DNA from: Sipunculus nudus
Lineage: Eukaryota; Annelida; Sipuncula; Golfingiida; Sipunculidae
Assembly (NCBI GenBank): GCA_026874595.1
Contig: CM049310.1
Coordinates: 40,367,558 to 40,431,557, forward strand
Reading direction: 5' to 3'
DNA: 64,000 nucleotides
Below the pieces are notes generated by a model. The model saw only the letters and a list, made by a program, of their open reading frames with translations. It made no database searches and was not told where the DNA came from. How positions within the stretch are numbered: the stretch's first letter is position 1; every line of letters starts with the position of its first letter. Below, in pieces: positions 28,351 through 38,759 of this stretch. Made by a program: the position numbers and the translations under genes.

Positions 28351-28977
28351 TTATCTAATGTTAAATTCTTCAAATTTTGGGCTTTGGTCATTAAGAAAAA
28401 ACTCCATATAAAAATGAACATTTTTAATTCTAAAATTGAATATAGCATGCAATGTTTATCATGTCTAATAAAGGATCTAATAATTTTTTTAATGGTTTTA
28501 CATACAAATTATACAGATAAGGAAAGGGTCATGTCTGCAGCATGTCTGTTGTAATCCTATATCTTAAAATAAAAGCTCTTTTTCACATTTTTTGTTTCAT
28601 TGATAGTTCATTTTGTTGTATTGAAACCAAGGTTAGAACCTTTATTCAGTCACCATCTCAAACTGAGTTTTCACTGATTATCAGTATTAGAAAATCTAAG
28701 TCATCACATTTCAGAATCTCAATCAGAATCTTGATCAGAATCAGAATCTGGAAGATCAGGACACAAGTCCATAGTTTCTAATTGGTCCTCAGTGTGTCTT
28801 TTTCTGGGACCATAGGGCTGTGTAGATGGTCTTTTGCTTCGACAGCCAGAAGCCCTCCAGTGCTGGAAGGCAGGCTCTGGATCATACTCTTGTACCCCAG
28901 CTGTGTGTAACCTTATTCGCATAAGGTCTGTAATAGTATTAGGAAGCAAGCCATTCCTTAGATTGGTATGTATCATT

Positions 28978-30777
28978 TTATATAGCACTTTGTGACTGCA
29001 TGCTAAAAACAAGGTCAGTCAATAAGAGAAAATTCTCAAATCCTTCTCTCCTCCACATCTCTTGCCAACCTATAAGGTTATTAACCTTCTTGTTGCTGTT
29101 GTCAGTCTGTCTCTTGACCACCTGCCCAATAGAATGTTTTATCAGTTGCCACTCATTCAATACTTCATTTTCACTGAACTCCTCAATCTGATTGAGGAGT
29201 GGTTTGAAATGGTCAAGGAGAAGTCTAACCTCTACGTTTCCAAACACCTGCATTAGACTTTTATCATTGATGGGCCAAGTGTTAATATTGCATATTGATA
29301 GAGCAGAGATGCAGGGCTTCTCAAGGTCAGTAAACCTAAGTTCCAGATGTTTTATTAAGCCACTCAGTACCTTCTGCTTGTCTGCAGTGAAACTGCCTTG
29401 ATCTGAATGTAGGTGATCTATGTCATGAAATTCAAAGTCTGTTTCAGTTTTGCTGCTCATCAGTGTGACCAGAGACGGTGATGTGGACATCTGGTATTGC
29501 CGCAATACCTCCAGGGTAGCAGATAGGTTTTCAGATACATCACTCAATAAACAGTCTTGTTTTTGAACAAGTTTGGAATATCTCTGTAAAGTAGCTGTAA
29601 CATCAAGCATTAGATGTAAGTACAGGATCATCCTGCGAGAGTTCAACATCTTAAGAAAGCCCTGTCCTTTGCCTTTTGCAGTGGCACTTGCACTGCCATC
29701 TTCTGTAACTGCAACCAAGTGGGCTACAATGGCCGGATATACTTTTAAGAGATTATCTATGGCTGTATGTGTGTGCTGAACCCATCTGGTGCCTTTCACT
29801 CTTGTTGGTAAACGCATTTCGGTGTTAAGCTTATCCCTGGACCCAATCAGTCCTGCTCTAGCCACTGAGGAATTGTGGTAGTATAGATAGAGACCAAACA
29901 AAAGGTCATCACACTTATTCTGAAAAGAAACCTCTTTGGTCACATCTTTGATGGCTAGCTCAGTCCGATGGGCAACACAGTGTACTGCATTGAGCCAGCT
30001 AGCTTTTTCAAGAAGCCTAGTAGCTATACCAGTTCGTGAACCAAAATTTACAGCAGCTCCGTCTGCAGAAAATCCTACAACTTTCTGGAAAAAAAGCTCC
30101 TCTGATATATTAAGTTCTCCAAGGGCCTCTAGCATTGCATTTAGAATACTCTCAGAATTTGGTCTATCAGCCACCTTGCAGGCAACAAAAAATACTCTTA
30201 CAACACCCTGTCGTGAAGCTCTAATGTAAAACAGTTCAACTTCTCTAACTGCAGTATTTGTGGACCCATCACAAAGGACACTATAGAAATGTGCCCCATC
30301 AAGCCACTTGATAATTTCTCCTTTTGCAACATCAGCAATACACTGAGTAAACTGGATACATTCCTTGTTGTTCTGATAAGAGTTCCCAAAATCTATCCCA
30401 TTCTTCTTTTGCAGTTCAACTATCCAAAGAAAGTCTGTGAATGGGCGATTGTGCATGGCAATTGCATGTGCTGAGCTTATCAACTTCAGAACTCTTTGCT
30501 TTTCTGCTTTTGCTATCTGGTCTAGTGCTTTCTCCGCAGCACTAGTACCTGGTTTTAATTTTGCAGTTTCTTGGGCATCTTTGCATCTCATATGGCGTTT
30601 AGATTTTGCATGATCCCGAAAAGCAGTGGTTTTCCACTGTTTGCTAGTGCCAATAAAGAAGGGTGACTGTTGGTCTGCCAGTGAAGGCGTCTCCCTACAG
30701 ATGACACAGTACAGTTTCTCATCCTCATCTGGTGTGCTCTCCAGATTTATCCAAGGGAACTCCTCCTTCCAGTTACT
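28978..30777 (-). CDS. hAT transposase exon 2 (main catalytic part)
   Basis: This exon gives 599 uninterrupted residues. It holds the zinc finger, the DDE-type core (aspartates of CDGSTN and of FSADGA) and the insertion region, and lacks only the last about 95 residues because of the frame change near 28985-29012. Confidence 0.85.
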   Translation of the reverse strand, partial: SNWKEEFPWINLESTPDEDEKLYCVICRETPSLADQQSPFFIGTSKQWKTTAFRDHAKSKRHMRCKDAQETAKLKPGTSAAEKALDQIAKAEKQRVLKLISSAHAIAMHNRPFTDFLWIVELQKKNGIDFGNSYQNNKECIQFTQCIADVAKGEIIKWLDGAHFYSVLCDGSTNTAVREVELFYIRASRQGVVRVFFVACKVADRPNSESILNAMLEALGELNISEELFFQKVVGFSADGAAVNFGSRTGIATRLLEKASWLNAVHCVAHRTELAIKDVTKEVSFQNKCDDLLFGLYLYYHNSSVARAGLIGSRDKLNTEMRLPTRVKGTRWVQHTHTAIDNLLKVYPAIVAHLVAVTEDGSASATAKGKGQGFLKMLNSRRMILYLHLMLDVTATLQRYSKLVQKQDCLLSDVSENLSATLEVLRQYQMSTSPSLVTLMSSKTETDFEFHDIDHLHSDQGSFTADKQKVLSGLIKHLELRFTDLEKPCISALSICNINTWPINDKSLMQVFGNVEVRLLLDHFKPLLNQIEEFSENEVLNEWQLIKHSIGQVVKRQTDNSNKKVNNLIGWQEMWRREGFENFLLLTDLVFSMQSQSAI

Positions 30778-31326
30778 CTGAATGGGGGAAAAAAGACAAA
30801 TACTAGTCACTGGTGTGACTTCTGAATGAGAAGCTAAAGACTTCCATTAATTTTAATAGGTCATGACAGGTAGGTATGATGTAATAATTTTAAATGTTTA
30901 AATGATTTTTAAAGTTTTTGCTAGTTAATCACTGAATCAATTAATGGAAAAAATAAACTTTATGAAGGAAGTGATTGTTTGGATTAAACAATATAATCTT
31001 TAAAACTCAGGTTTGACATAATGAAAAATTACTATTGATATTATTTTCATGATAACTTGGGGATAATTTAACCCTAAGGCTAAGGCTTAAATAAATATGG
31101 ACAAAATGCACTTCTAAGGGCGATGAGGCCATAAAATACTAAGTTATCAAATTATGCAGCAGCCAGTAATTAAACTCCTGGGCTTGGTCAAGGCTTGGTC
31201 CAACTTATTTAAACATTAAATTGCCAATTTTAATTCAAATAAATTACTATGAAACTAATAAGTAATATTGGAAAACTATCAGTATTACAACTTACTTTTT
31301 TCATTTAGAAAAAAATACAAATGTAC

Positions 31327-31452
31327 CTGAAAAGTTCTCTTCTGTCTCTTTGTTTCATATTCTTTGAAATCACGTCGTTTGTGACTTTTAGTTTTCTCTA
31401 ATTCTTTGCCTTTAGGGCCAAGGAAATTGTCCAATTTCATTTGTTTTGCCAT
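31327..31452 (-). CDS. hAT transposase exon 1
   Basis: A lysine-rich N-terminus of 42 residues ending RTFQ, in phase 0. Joining it to exon 2 gives RTFQ-SNWKEEFPW, the arrangement expected at the start of the TTF zinc finger. The intron is 30778-31326. Confidence 0.8.
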
Positions 31453-32107
31453 GTTTGATTCCCAAACGTATGTGAAAAGACCATGCTTCCAGCGGGATTT
31501 TGGTGTTTACGTCATCAAATGGCGCAAATTACCGGAAAGTTTTAAGAAACTTTGGCTTATTCAATTTTTTTTTTAATACCAGGCTGCTCAATAATTCACA
31601 TATTTAAAAATAAATATCTTTTTTTAGGACATTTTTCAAAATAATCAATTGATTTACGTTGCAACTTAGATTTTTGTACATACCTCACAGATTAAAATTC
31701 GAAAAAGCGATGCGATCTTGGCTTCCAGAGTCCAATCTTGACCGAGTATGTTCGTCCTTAGTCTGGTACGCCGCTCTTTTTTTTTTGCCCGCTGTGTGCA
31801 CTATATTATCGCCCACTGTGACCGCAGTGACTATGGGATTTAATAGATCGCGGTACCAGTCTGTATTAAGGTCAAGGCTAAATGATGGTTAAACAAAAGC
31901 GTCAGTCGATCGTGCGATTTACCGTTTCACAGGCATTTTTTTTCTTGCGTGGCATGACGACAAATTGGTAGAGGAACCATTAGCTTGACGAGCCCTGGAG
32001 GCCAAGGAGTTCGCCGGACTGGAGGTCCGGCGGCGGTATACATTCTGCCGGACCTCCGTGATTTTTACCGGAAATTTCCGGTGGTCCGGCGCTAATTTCA
32101 AGCACTG
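31453..32107 (-). promoter_or_regulatory. hAT 5' region and right terminal sequence
   Basis: The 650 bp upstream of the transposase ATG contain no frame of note. The last 100 bp hold the subterminal GGAGGTCCGGC and GCCGGACCTCC motifs and the right terminal repeat. A promoter is expected here by position only. Confidence 0.4.
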
Positions 32108-32182
32108 CACATATATACACTTTTCGAAAAAACATTGATAGCAATTGTCACCTGTTTTGTACCGGTGAACCCTCTGGCTGAT

Positions 32183-32186
<4 letters not shown>
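32108..32186 (+). repeat. Local tandem duplication, copy 1, right part
   Basis: Starts with the right target duplication CACATATA and continues through AACATTGATAGCAATTGTCA to CTGGCTGATGTACTA, matching 32372-32448. Confidence 0.85.
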
Positions 32187-32251
<65 letters not shown>

Positions 32252-32449
32252 CAGTATAACAGTATGTACCGCAAAGTTGCAATTTCGGTTCAAGTACATT
32301 ACAAAACAGGCTGTTATTTTACAGAAAGCTACCAATATCATACTGCTACCAGACATTTTTTTATCTACACACATACACCTTTCGAAAAAAACATTGATAG
32401 CAATTGTCACCTGTTTGGTACCGGTGAACCCTCTGGCTGATGTACTACT
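32187..32449 (+). repeat. Local tandem duplication, copy 2 (empty hAT site)
   Basis: A (TA)n array (32187-32249), then the same about 200 bp as copy 1 without the transposon. The target reads CTACACACATACACC across the insertion point, so it shows the pre-insertion sequence. Confidence 0.9.
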
Positions 32450-33500
32450 TCACTTATTGACCAATATTCCTAGGTTCATTGGTACAAATTTACCCCCCCC
32501 CCCCCCCCCCAACCCAAAAAAAAAAAAAAAAAAACAAATGTTAGCATTCACTTTTTCAGCCCATATTCTCGGGCCATGTTCATTCGTACAAAGGTGACTG
32601 CACTTTTGTGAACATTCCTGGGTGTCCTTTCTGGATCCGAATCATGAGCCGGACCGACACGGAAATCTAATCGATTCTTCATTGGAACATTCCCGAAGTG
32701 CCATTACGTTCGTGGTTCCGTGAGTTATTTTTGTTCACACTAACAAAAGCCCCCACAAATACACACCCACATATAAACACACCCACACAAACACACACAC
32801 ACCAATGGGAATGAACGTATACCCTCCTGGCGGAGGAAATGAGTATACGAACTCGAGTTAAACAGGGACTGGTAATGGTTCTTCCTTAAAATTAAAAGAC
32901 CAATGTCTCTGATATTCCTAGTTCTATAATTAACCATCAACACTATACATTAGGGCGCATTTTTTTATGGAGACCGGTCACCCGTAATTACAAGTTTGTG
33001 CAGGTTTTAATTTCCTTTAAAATAGACTCTGCATGGTCGAACACAAGATTTCCGTCAAACTTCTTTGGTGGAAGTATTTCGTGGTCATCACTGTCATTAG
33101 GTGGCAGCACCGTATACTACATTCATTGTTTCATTGTTAGCCTAGACTTGAATACTGTTTTTTTTGGCAAGTAACGTTTATATAGATAATCTGTTCCCAC
33201 TGACGTCAGCCGTTATTTGGGGTTTCCCCCTAGAATTTTCCCAACAAACGTGCATGCGAATGCCATCAAAACTTTTGGGATTGCCTGTGGTGTCACTATA
33301 CAGCACCATGCAATACTGGCCTTGACTATACGCGTGAAATTTTAATATTCATATCAGAAGGGATCCTTAATGTTAATATGCAAATATCAGAGATTAGACC
33401 CATTAACCAGACAGGCCTTGAGCATAAGCCAGGACAGAACTTCCTGATTCAGTTACCTGTATCCACGCATATATAATTTAACTGCATTTTATTGAAAACT
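32450..33500. other. No gene seen
   Basis: Contains a poly-C run (32492-32511) followed by poly-A, and a CA-rich stretch (32755-32802). No domain recognised. Confidence 0.5.
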
Positions 33501-33502
33501 TT

Positions 33503-33930
33503 TAAAGCTGCCCATTCACGTACCTTTTGAAAAAGAATTTATGTGATTTCTGACTTCCTCTGTGTATGTATTAATGATCTAAGGGTAATTCTGGTTATGA
33601 AAAGTTCTTATAACGCCTCCATGATGGATGTATGAGCTTGTTTATCAACAACATGTTTGTAAACACAGCAATGTTGACAAATGGGAAAAACATGTGACCT
33701 AAGGTGGTAGGTTGCATATCTGCGGAGTTAGAAAGGTTACTCGTTGTAAAACGCCATTTGTTAAGCTCTGGCATATCTGACTTGCTGCCAGAGACCCTTG
33801 TTTAATTTGTTTTGGTAATTTTGGCGTGCCCCAACATATTATTAAGACTTTCATTTAAGAAAACAAGCAGCCTGTGTGTGGTGATATCCACGTTTTCTGG
33901 CCTATTTTTATAAAAGATCTAAGGGATCAC
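33503..33930 (+). repeat. Unclassified interspersed repeat, copy A
   Basis: About 430 bp that match, in reverse complement and with moderate divergence, 42107-42530. Shared blocks include GTGGTAGGTTGCATAT, AAGCTCTGGC.TATCTGA and ACAAGCAGCCTGTGTG. No frame is conserved, which suggests a non-autonomous element. Confidence 0.8.
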
Positions 33931-34140
33931 CTTTAGTTTTTAAATAGCTGATTTATATAGCTGATTATATAGCCAAATATAGCTGATTTGGCCCCTTTAT
34001 TCATTAACGGCATGGCAAGTACATGAAGCTTCCTTACAATTATCAATGAGTACATCACATATATAGATCATACAAAACCATAGATTCGTAAATACTTGGC
34101 ACGAGTCGCAGCTGATGTAATTTCGGTAGATAATGAGGAG

Positions 34141-34372
34141 GATGTGGCAGCTTATGGTTACAAGTTCATAACAGGTAATTATCACTCAGTTCACATGACC
34201 ACATAATTAACTCGTGCCTCTAATCATACCACAACTCGTAATATAAACGTGACATCATGTGAGTAAAGATGAATCAAACGTGTGAAACAACAAGGATATA
34301 GTTTAACCTATTTACCAAGCAATATGAATAGCAATTTGGCATGTATATTTAATAAAATACATGGAGCAGGTT
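34141..34372 (+). repeat. Direct repeat pair 2, copy 1
   Basis: Matches 36727-36955 in the same orientation (for example AACGTGTGAAACAACAAGGA and CCTATTTACCAAGCAATAT). Confidence 0.85.
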
Positions 34373-34713
34373 TAAATATTGAGATATAGCTTAGCCCTTC
34401 GTTTGAGATGTATAGTGCAATATGGTGTTTCACGATGTGTCAGTAAAATATCCATACTTCTTGTGTGGTGCTGTTATTTACTGATTAAAATTCAGAACAT
34501 ATTGTAAGGTACATTTAAACACTGAAACTGCTAATTACTAAATAGAATACTGTACAAATCGTGAGATACATTTGGACTTTGAAACAAACATGATTGTGTT
34601 GCTTTTATCACAAAGTATATATATTTATATATGCAAATAAAAACATAATATACATGATCATATATATGAGTTTAAAGTTTAATTTTGTCTTACGTTCCAG
34701 TTTTGAGAACCTG

Positions 34714-34715
<2 letters not shown>

Positions 34716-34780
<65 letters not shown>
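34716..34780. repeat. (TA)n microsatellite, interrupted
   Basis: About 65 bp of TA with AAATA interruptions, directly before the ATCGAT-rich repeat. Confidence 0.9.
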
Positions 34781-34900
34781 AGGGCTGTAACAATGGATCG
34801 AATAATTGATGCATTGAATCGAAGTGAGTCATAAATCGATAATCGAATCGGGCATGAAATAATCGATTAATTTCAATAATTGCATTTTCATTTATTTTCA
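34781..34900. mobile_element. ATCGAT-rich repeat, hAT-like end
   Basis: AGGGCTGTAACAATGGATCG followed by clustered ATCGAT/TCGAAT motifs. The start and the motif clustering resemble ends of non-autonomous hAT elements. Similar motif clusters occur at 40935-41340. I cannot define a second end. Confidence 0.3.
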
Positions 34901-35125
34901 TACCTATTCGGTCTCTAGCTCTTACCTAGAACAGGTAAACGGCACTGATATTTAATCAAGAAAGTCACCGTGTATCCTTAATTAGATGTTAGCACAAAAA
35001 TGGATGAGAAAAGTGTTACTTGGTCTGCATAAATTCTCAGGTATGTAATCATGTTACTCTTACAGCATCACAATGGAATAAAGCTTTTAAAAGATATACG
35101 ATTCTGACAGAATATTGTGACTGTA

Positions 35126-35150
35126 TTATATATATATATATATATATATA
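35126..35150. repeat. (TA)n microsatellite
   Basis: Short TA run preceding the GC-rich block at 35230. Confidence 0.85.
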
Positions 35151-35204
35151 GGCGTACAAGGGTGGAATATGTGCACCTTAAGGATTTTTCTCTCACAGAA
35201 GTAA

Positions 35205-35546
35205 TTAAATAAAGTTATTAAATTCACGGTTTGGTTGGAAGGAGTTACTCCGCGAGAGTGCGCCACCGCACCGGTAACCGAGGAAAGCCACAACACCCAC
35301 ACCCACAAAGCCCCGAGCGAGCCACGCACCGGCACCGGCCCCAGCAGCAGAGACCAGCCAATCCAGAGTACAGAACTCGATTTCGAACGTAAAAGAGCGA
35401 TCATCGTATTCTTCATAAGCCCTGCGAGTCATCCCAAAGTCATACCCCTGAAGATAAAATGACGCCACTGATGGAGTATAAAAAAAAGTAAAAAACGCCT
35501 CCCCCTCACACATTAACCCTCCGGGCCTTGCATAATGAATGCACAT
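35205..35546 (-). other. GC-rich block with a 113-codon open frame
   Basis: A GC-rich island in AT-rich surroundings. The minus frame includes YDFGMTRRAYEEYDD and FEIEFCTLDWLVS and an Ala/Gly/Val-rich hydrophobic segment. The plus strand also has a 75-codon frame. I do not recognise a family. It may be part of a mobile element. Confidence 0.2.
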
Positions 35547-36270
35547 AAATAGTAATTTTGGTTAATTTCTTACATGGGTGTAGTAAAACATCAGTCCTGA
35601 AGTTTTGCCTTATACCATTTTGATAAACCAGTAAAACCAATAGTCCTATATCACTGCGGAACTTCTTTTTCAAACATTTTTATGGGCCCTAAGAACTACT
35701 GGCCCACCTGGGTCCTTTGGACCCACCTGATCAAAACCTATATAAACTAGTTAAAACAATTTTACACAAATGGTTTCTTCGGCCCATGGGAACACCTGGG
35801 TCCGAACCCTAATATAAGCCCTTGCGATCACTTCCCGTTAAAATTATATACAAGATGACAACCAAGAAAAAAATTATAGACATTTTATTTGGCCCTAGGA
35901 CACTTCAAGCCCGGGGCAGACCCCTTTGTGTCTTTCTGTTGGAAAGTTAAAATACATGCAAGTTGACACAAAAGCCAAATCAAAAGAGGTTTCCTCATTT
36001 TTAGGTATTTTCTGGTGTTCTACATATATAGGTCCTCCTTACATTTATATAAGCTCAAATAAAAACTAAATGAGACTTTTCAAACATGATAGGAAATTCC
36101 TGGTCGGTCCCGGGCCCCCTTTGCCCCTTCGGCCTCGATGCGATATACCGGCTGACCACCATCTCTTATAGGGCCTGATGAATAATTCCCGTGTATCAGG
36201 ATATAGCTTTACCATGATATTGGTGGTATTCTGTTTACTTGCATCATAATCTGCTGTATTGAATCCGATG

Positions 36271-36460
36271 CAACAATCACGTGTCAATGACAGTCGAGCG
36301 CTTCCCGGAAACAAAGGCAACTTAAAGCAAAAATGAAAATTTGTAAATGTGAAAATGATATAGCTGACGTGTGCTGTGATAAATGATAGGAATGCTTGGC
36401 TTGTTGTGTACATGATATCATGAATGTTCATGGATACTAACATTCTAATATCTTTTGTAA
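36271..36460 (+). repeat. Direct repeat pair 3, copy 1
   Basis: Matches 43785-44005 in the same orientation (CCCGGAAACAA, AAATGATAGG, ACATGATATCAT, GATACTAAC), 7.5 kb apart. Confidence 0.75.
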
Positions 36461-36674
36461 CAGAGAGAACGTCAATTCTTGAGCAAAACATAGGACATGG
36501 CCGGTGATGAGCCATCGTGCGCGAGAAGTCGATCATATACCAGGCAACAGTAGTTTTGGGATTTCTAGCTTTTAATTATATTTTTCAACGGGAGGGGCGC
36601 ACTTATACAGCCCGTCACTGAATGGTACTGTCCGCCTGGTTTTTGGTTTGCGCACCCATTATATTATGACTGAC

Positions 36675-36677
<3 letters not shown>

Positions 36678-36724
<47 letters not shown>
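36678..36724. repeat. (TA)n microsatellite
   Basis: About 47 bp of TA abutting repeat pair 2, copy 2. Confidence 0.9.
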
Positions 36725-36726
<2 letters not shown>

Positions 36727-36955
36727 ATGTGGCAAATCATGGTTACACACAAAATTAAGTAGTTATCACTCAGTTGACCTTAATCACATGACTTACTCGT
36801 GCCCCTAAATCATACCATAACTCCGTATTATCGTGACATTATGTAAGCAAGGATGCATTAAACGTGTGAAACAACAAGGATATATGTTAACCTATTTACC
36901 AAGCAATATAAATATCAATTTGATATGTATTAAATAAAATATATGGAAGCAGTTT
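36727..36955 (+). repeat. Direct repeat pair 2, copy 2
   Basis: Second copy of 34141-34372, about 2.6 kb downstream. Confidence 0.85.
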
Positions 36956-37047
36956 CCAGTTGGGTTTATATGTGGTTCGGAGACTAGACGAATAACTGAA
37001 TTAAAATCCATTTCCTAGTGGTGATCATAGCCACGTATTCTAATTCC

Positions 37048-37049
<2 letters not shown>

Positions 37050-37128
<79 letters not shown>
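37050..37128. repeat. (TA)n microsatellite
   Basis: About 79 bp of uninterrupted TA. Confidence 0.95.
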
Positions 37129-37129
<1 letters not shown>

Positions 37130-37334
37130 GGGTGGGCTGAAGTTAGTCTATGGTGCTATATTTCTGCTTTGAGAGATACTTATACGTTTCTCCAAAGTTT
37201 ATTCAAAAATTCAACTTTGTGGCCCACCATTTAAAAATTATATTTTTTTCTAAACATAAAATACATGACATCTCTTGCGCACGCCCACGGCACATTCCTT
37301 GTCTGACTCTTTTTCACTATATATTATAACCAGC

Positions 37335-37810
37335 AGTGGCGTAAATTTATCTGCAAGCCCGGGGGGAGGGGGGGGGGGGGGCTGCGTGGGGTAGTAATCA
37401 AAGTTGAAACAACTTATTTTTAACACACATACACTCACACATATATACATGTATATACTTTAATTGTCTGTAAGACACATTTTCAAATTAATGTTTTTAA
37501 ATTTAGTTTAAGATATAATAAATATCTGAAAAAATAAGGTTTAATGTTTTCAGTATAGATTACAGTAATTCTAAACCAGGTTTAGATATATTTCATGATA
37601 AACTCAGACATATCAGACATATAACCAAAGTGTATCATTCTAATTATCATTATATTTTATTTTTCCAAAATATAAATTTTATTCTGTGAATAGCAAGGGG
37701 AATGATTAAATTGACCATCCGCCTTGCAAAAAAGTGTGTGTGTGTGGTGGTGGTGGTGGGGGGGGGGGGGGGGAGGAATATATACCATCCAACTGTAATG
37801 GCGCCCCTGA
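37335..37810. mobile_element. Possible non-autonomous hAT element
   Basis: CAGTGGCGTAA at 37335 is a common hAT-type end, followed by a G-run. A GGCGCCCCTGATAG sequence near 37800 could be the other end, next to a second G-run (37759). The terminal match is weak. Confidence 0.25.
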
Positions 37811-38079
37811 TAGCCAGCTATGTTTCTTTTGTGATTTATCAAACTACAATGCGGGAAAATTCAGATGATAAATAAAACTATATATCTCCAAGCATTTATA
37901 TATGATGCATGACGAGGTGGCATGGTGTTCAGACAGGCCATGCCAATAAACCGGATTATAAAGAATTACGTGTGAAAACCTGACCGCAAAGGTCAAAATG
38001 CCACCATTGCTGATAATTAATGTTAATCTTTCTCAATGAATCATATGGTGAATGTGTCATATTGCGAGGACTCTGCCCT

Positions 38080-38086
38080 TATATAA
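38080..38086 (+). promoter_or_regulatory. TATA box of the L1-like gene
   Basis: TATATAAG lies 26 bases before TTTTCAGTTT, an initiator-like sequence with its A at 38106. It is the only such pairing I saw just upstream of the first coding exon. Confidence 0.45.
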
Positions 38087-38105
38087 GGATCTGCTGCACA
38101 TTTTC

Positions 38106-38182
38106 AGTTTATTAAGCGTAAGTTCTCCTTGAAATAACTAGGACTATTAATGCATAGCAAAATATTGAATAATCTGACTAAG
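38106..38182 (+). other. Probable 5' noncoding exon of the L1-like gene
   Basis: Extends from the initiator-like site to CTAAG/GTGAGT. The next acceptor (ATTATTTCAG) is at 38661, just before the coding exon, so a short leader exon is likely. An alternative donor (GTAAGT at 38118) would make it only 12 nt. Confidence 0.4.
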
Positions 38183-38229
38183 GTGAGTTTTTAAACTTTT
38201 AACCTAACGCTTTAAAACGATTCAGCATG

Positions 38230-38232
<3 letters not shown>

Positions 38233-38269
<37 letters not shown>
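38233..38269. repeat. (TA)n followed by TG-rich run
   Basis: TA array grading into TATGTGTGTG, in the first intron. Confidence 0.85.
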
Positions 38270-38283
<14 letters not shown>

Positions 38284-38671
38284 ATGTTTGTGTGTGTTGG
38301 TGGTTGACGGCTCGTTATCAGAAAAGTAATGTAGCTCAGAGTTCTGGTAAAGCCTAAAATCATTAGTCCTCACAGACAAACCAACGGTCAATAAAATATA
38401 GATTGTTATTTATTCATTTATTTATATGCTAAACTAAAGATAAAATCTGAACCCACTAATTGGTCAGTTCCGTTGAATCATGCATAATTATGATAATAAT
38501 CATGATAATAATAATTTTTATTTTTATTATTATTAGTATTAGTAGTAGTAGTAGTAGTAGTAGTGTTAGCAGTAATAATATTTGTTTAATTATCATTTGA
38601 TTATCATTATTATGATTATTATTATTATTATTATTAAAACCCTGGCTGGCATATTATTTCAGTTTTGTACG

Positions 38672-38759
38672 ATGAACATCTGCCTGCATTATGCGACCAC
38701 CGCTGTGTTTGTTATGGTCATCCTCAATGTTACACTAAGATCAGCCACATCAGAAAAAG
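38672..38759 (+). CDS. L1-like exon 2: start and signal peptide
   Basis: ATG shortly after the acceptor at 38661. [20 protein letters not shown] is a hydrophobic signal sequence with likely cleavage near residues 24-25 (RSATSEK). Donor AAAG/GTAAAT, phase 1. Confidence 0.85.

Larger units (their letters stand above)
28719..31452 (-). pseudogene. hAT transposase, two exons, one late frameshift
   Basis: Exon 1 is 31452-31327 (42 codons from MAKQMKLDNFLGPKG) and ends at CAG/GTACAT. Exon 2 is 30777-28978, after the acceptor CCCCCATTCAG. Together they give 641 residues. A TTF-type zinc finger follows the junction (W..EFPW, CVIC, H..SKRH, about residues 45-115). Next come a DUF4371-like and hAT RNase H-like core with CDGSTN, FSADGAA, HCVAHRTELA and GTRW. 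The frame stops after LTDLVFSMQ at 28978. In the next frame the hAT dimerisation end continues from 29012 to 28719 (NTITDLMRI, DPEPAFQHW), with the usual ER.FS.M segment eroded. The original protein would be near 735 residues. It is a transposase, not a host gene, unless expression shows otherwise. Confidence 0.85.
28257..32107 (-). mobile_element. hAT transposon, ZNF862/KIAA1586-like family, 3.85 kb
   Basis: The ends are CAGGGCAGGAAATTA on the left and, read inward from the right, CAGTGCTTGAAATTA. These are imperfect terminal inverted repeats of hAT type, flanked by an 8-bp duplication. Subterminal regions carry GGAGGTCTGGC/GGAGGTCCGGC and their complements in both orientations. The minus strand encodes a two-exon transposase with a single late frame break. 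Integration is further supported by an uninterrupted copy of the target at 32250-32460. Confidence 0.88.

Noticed and set aside
29000-30474. Plus-strand frames across 29-30.5 kb
   Set aside because: Shadows of the minus-strand hAT transposase.
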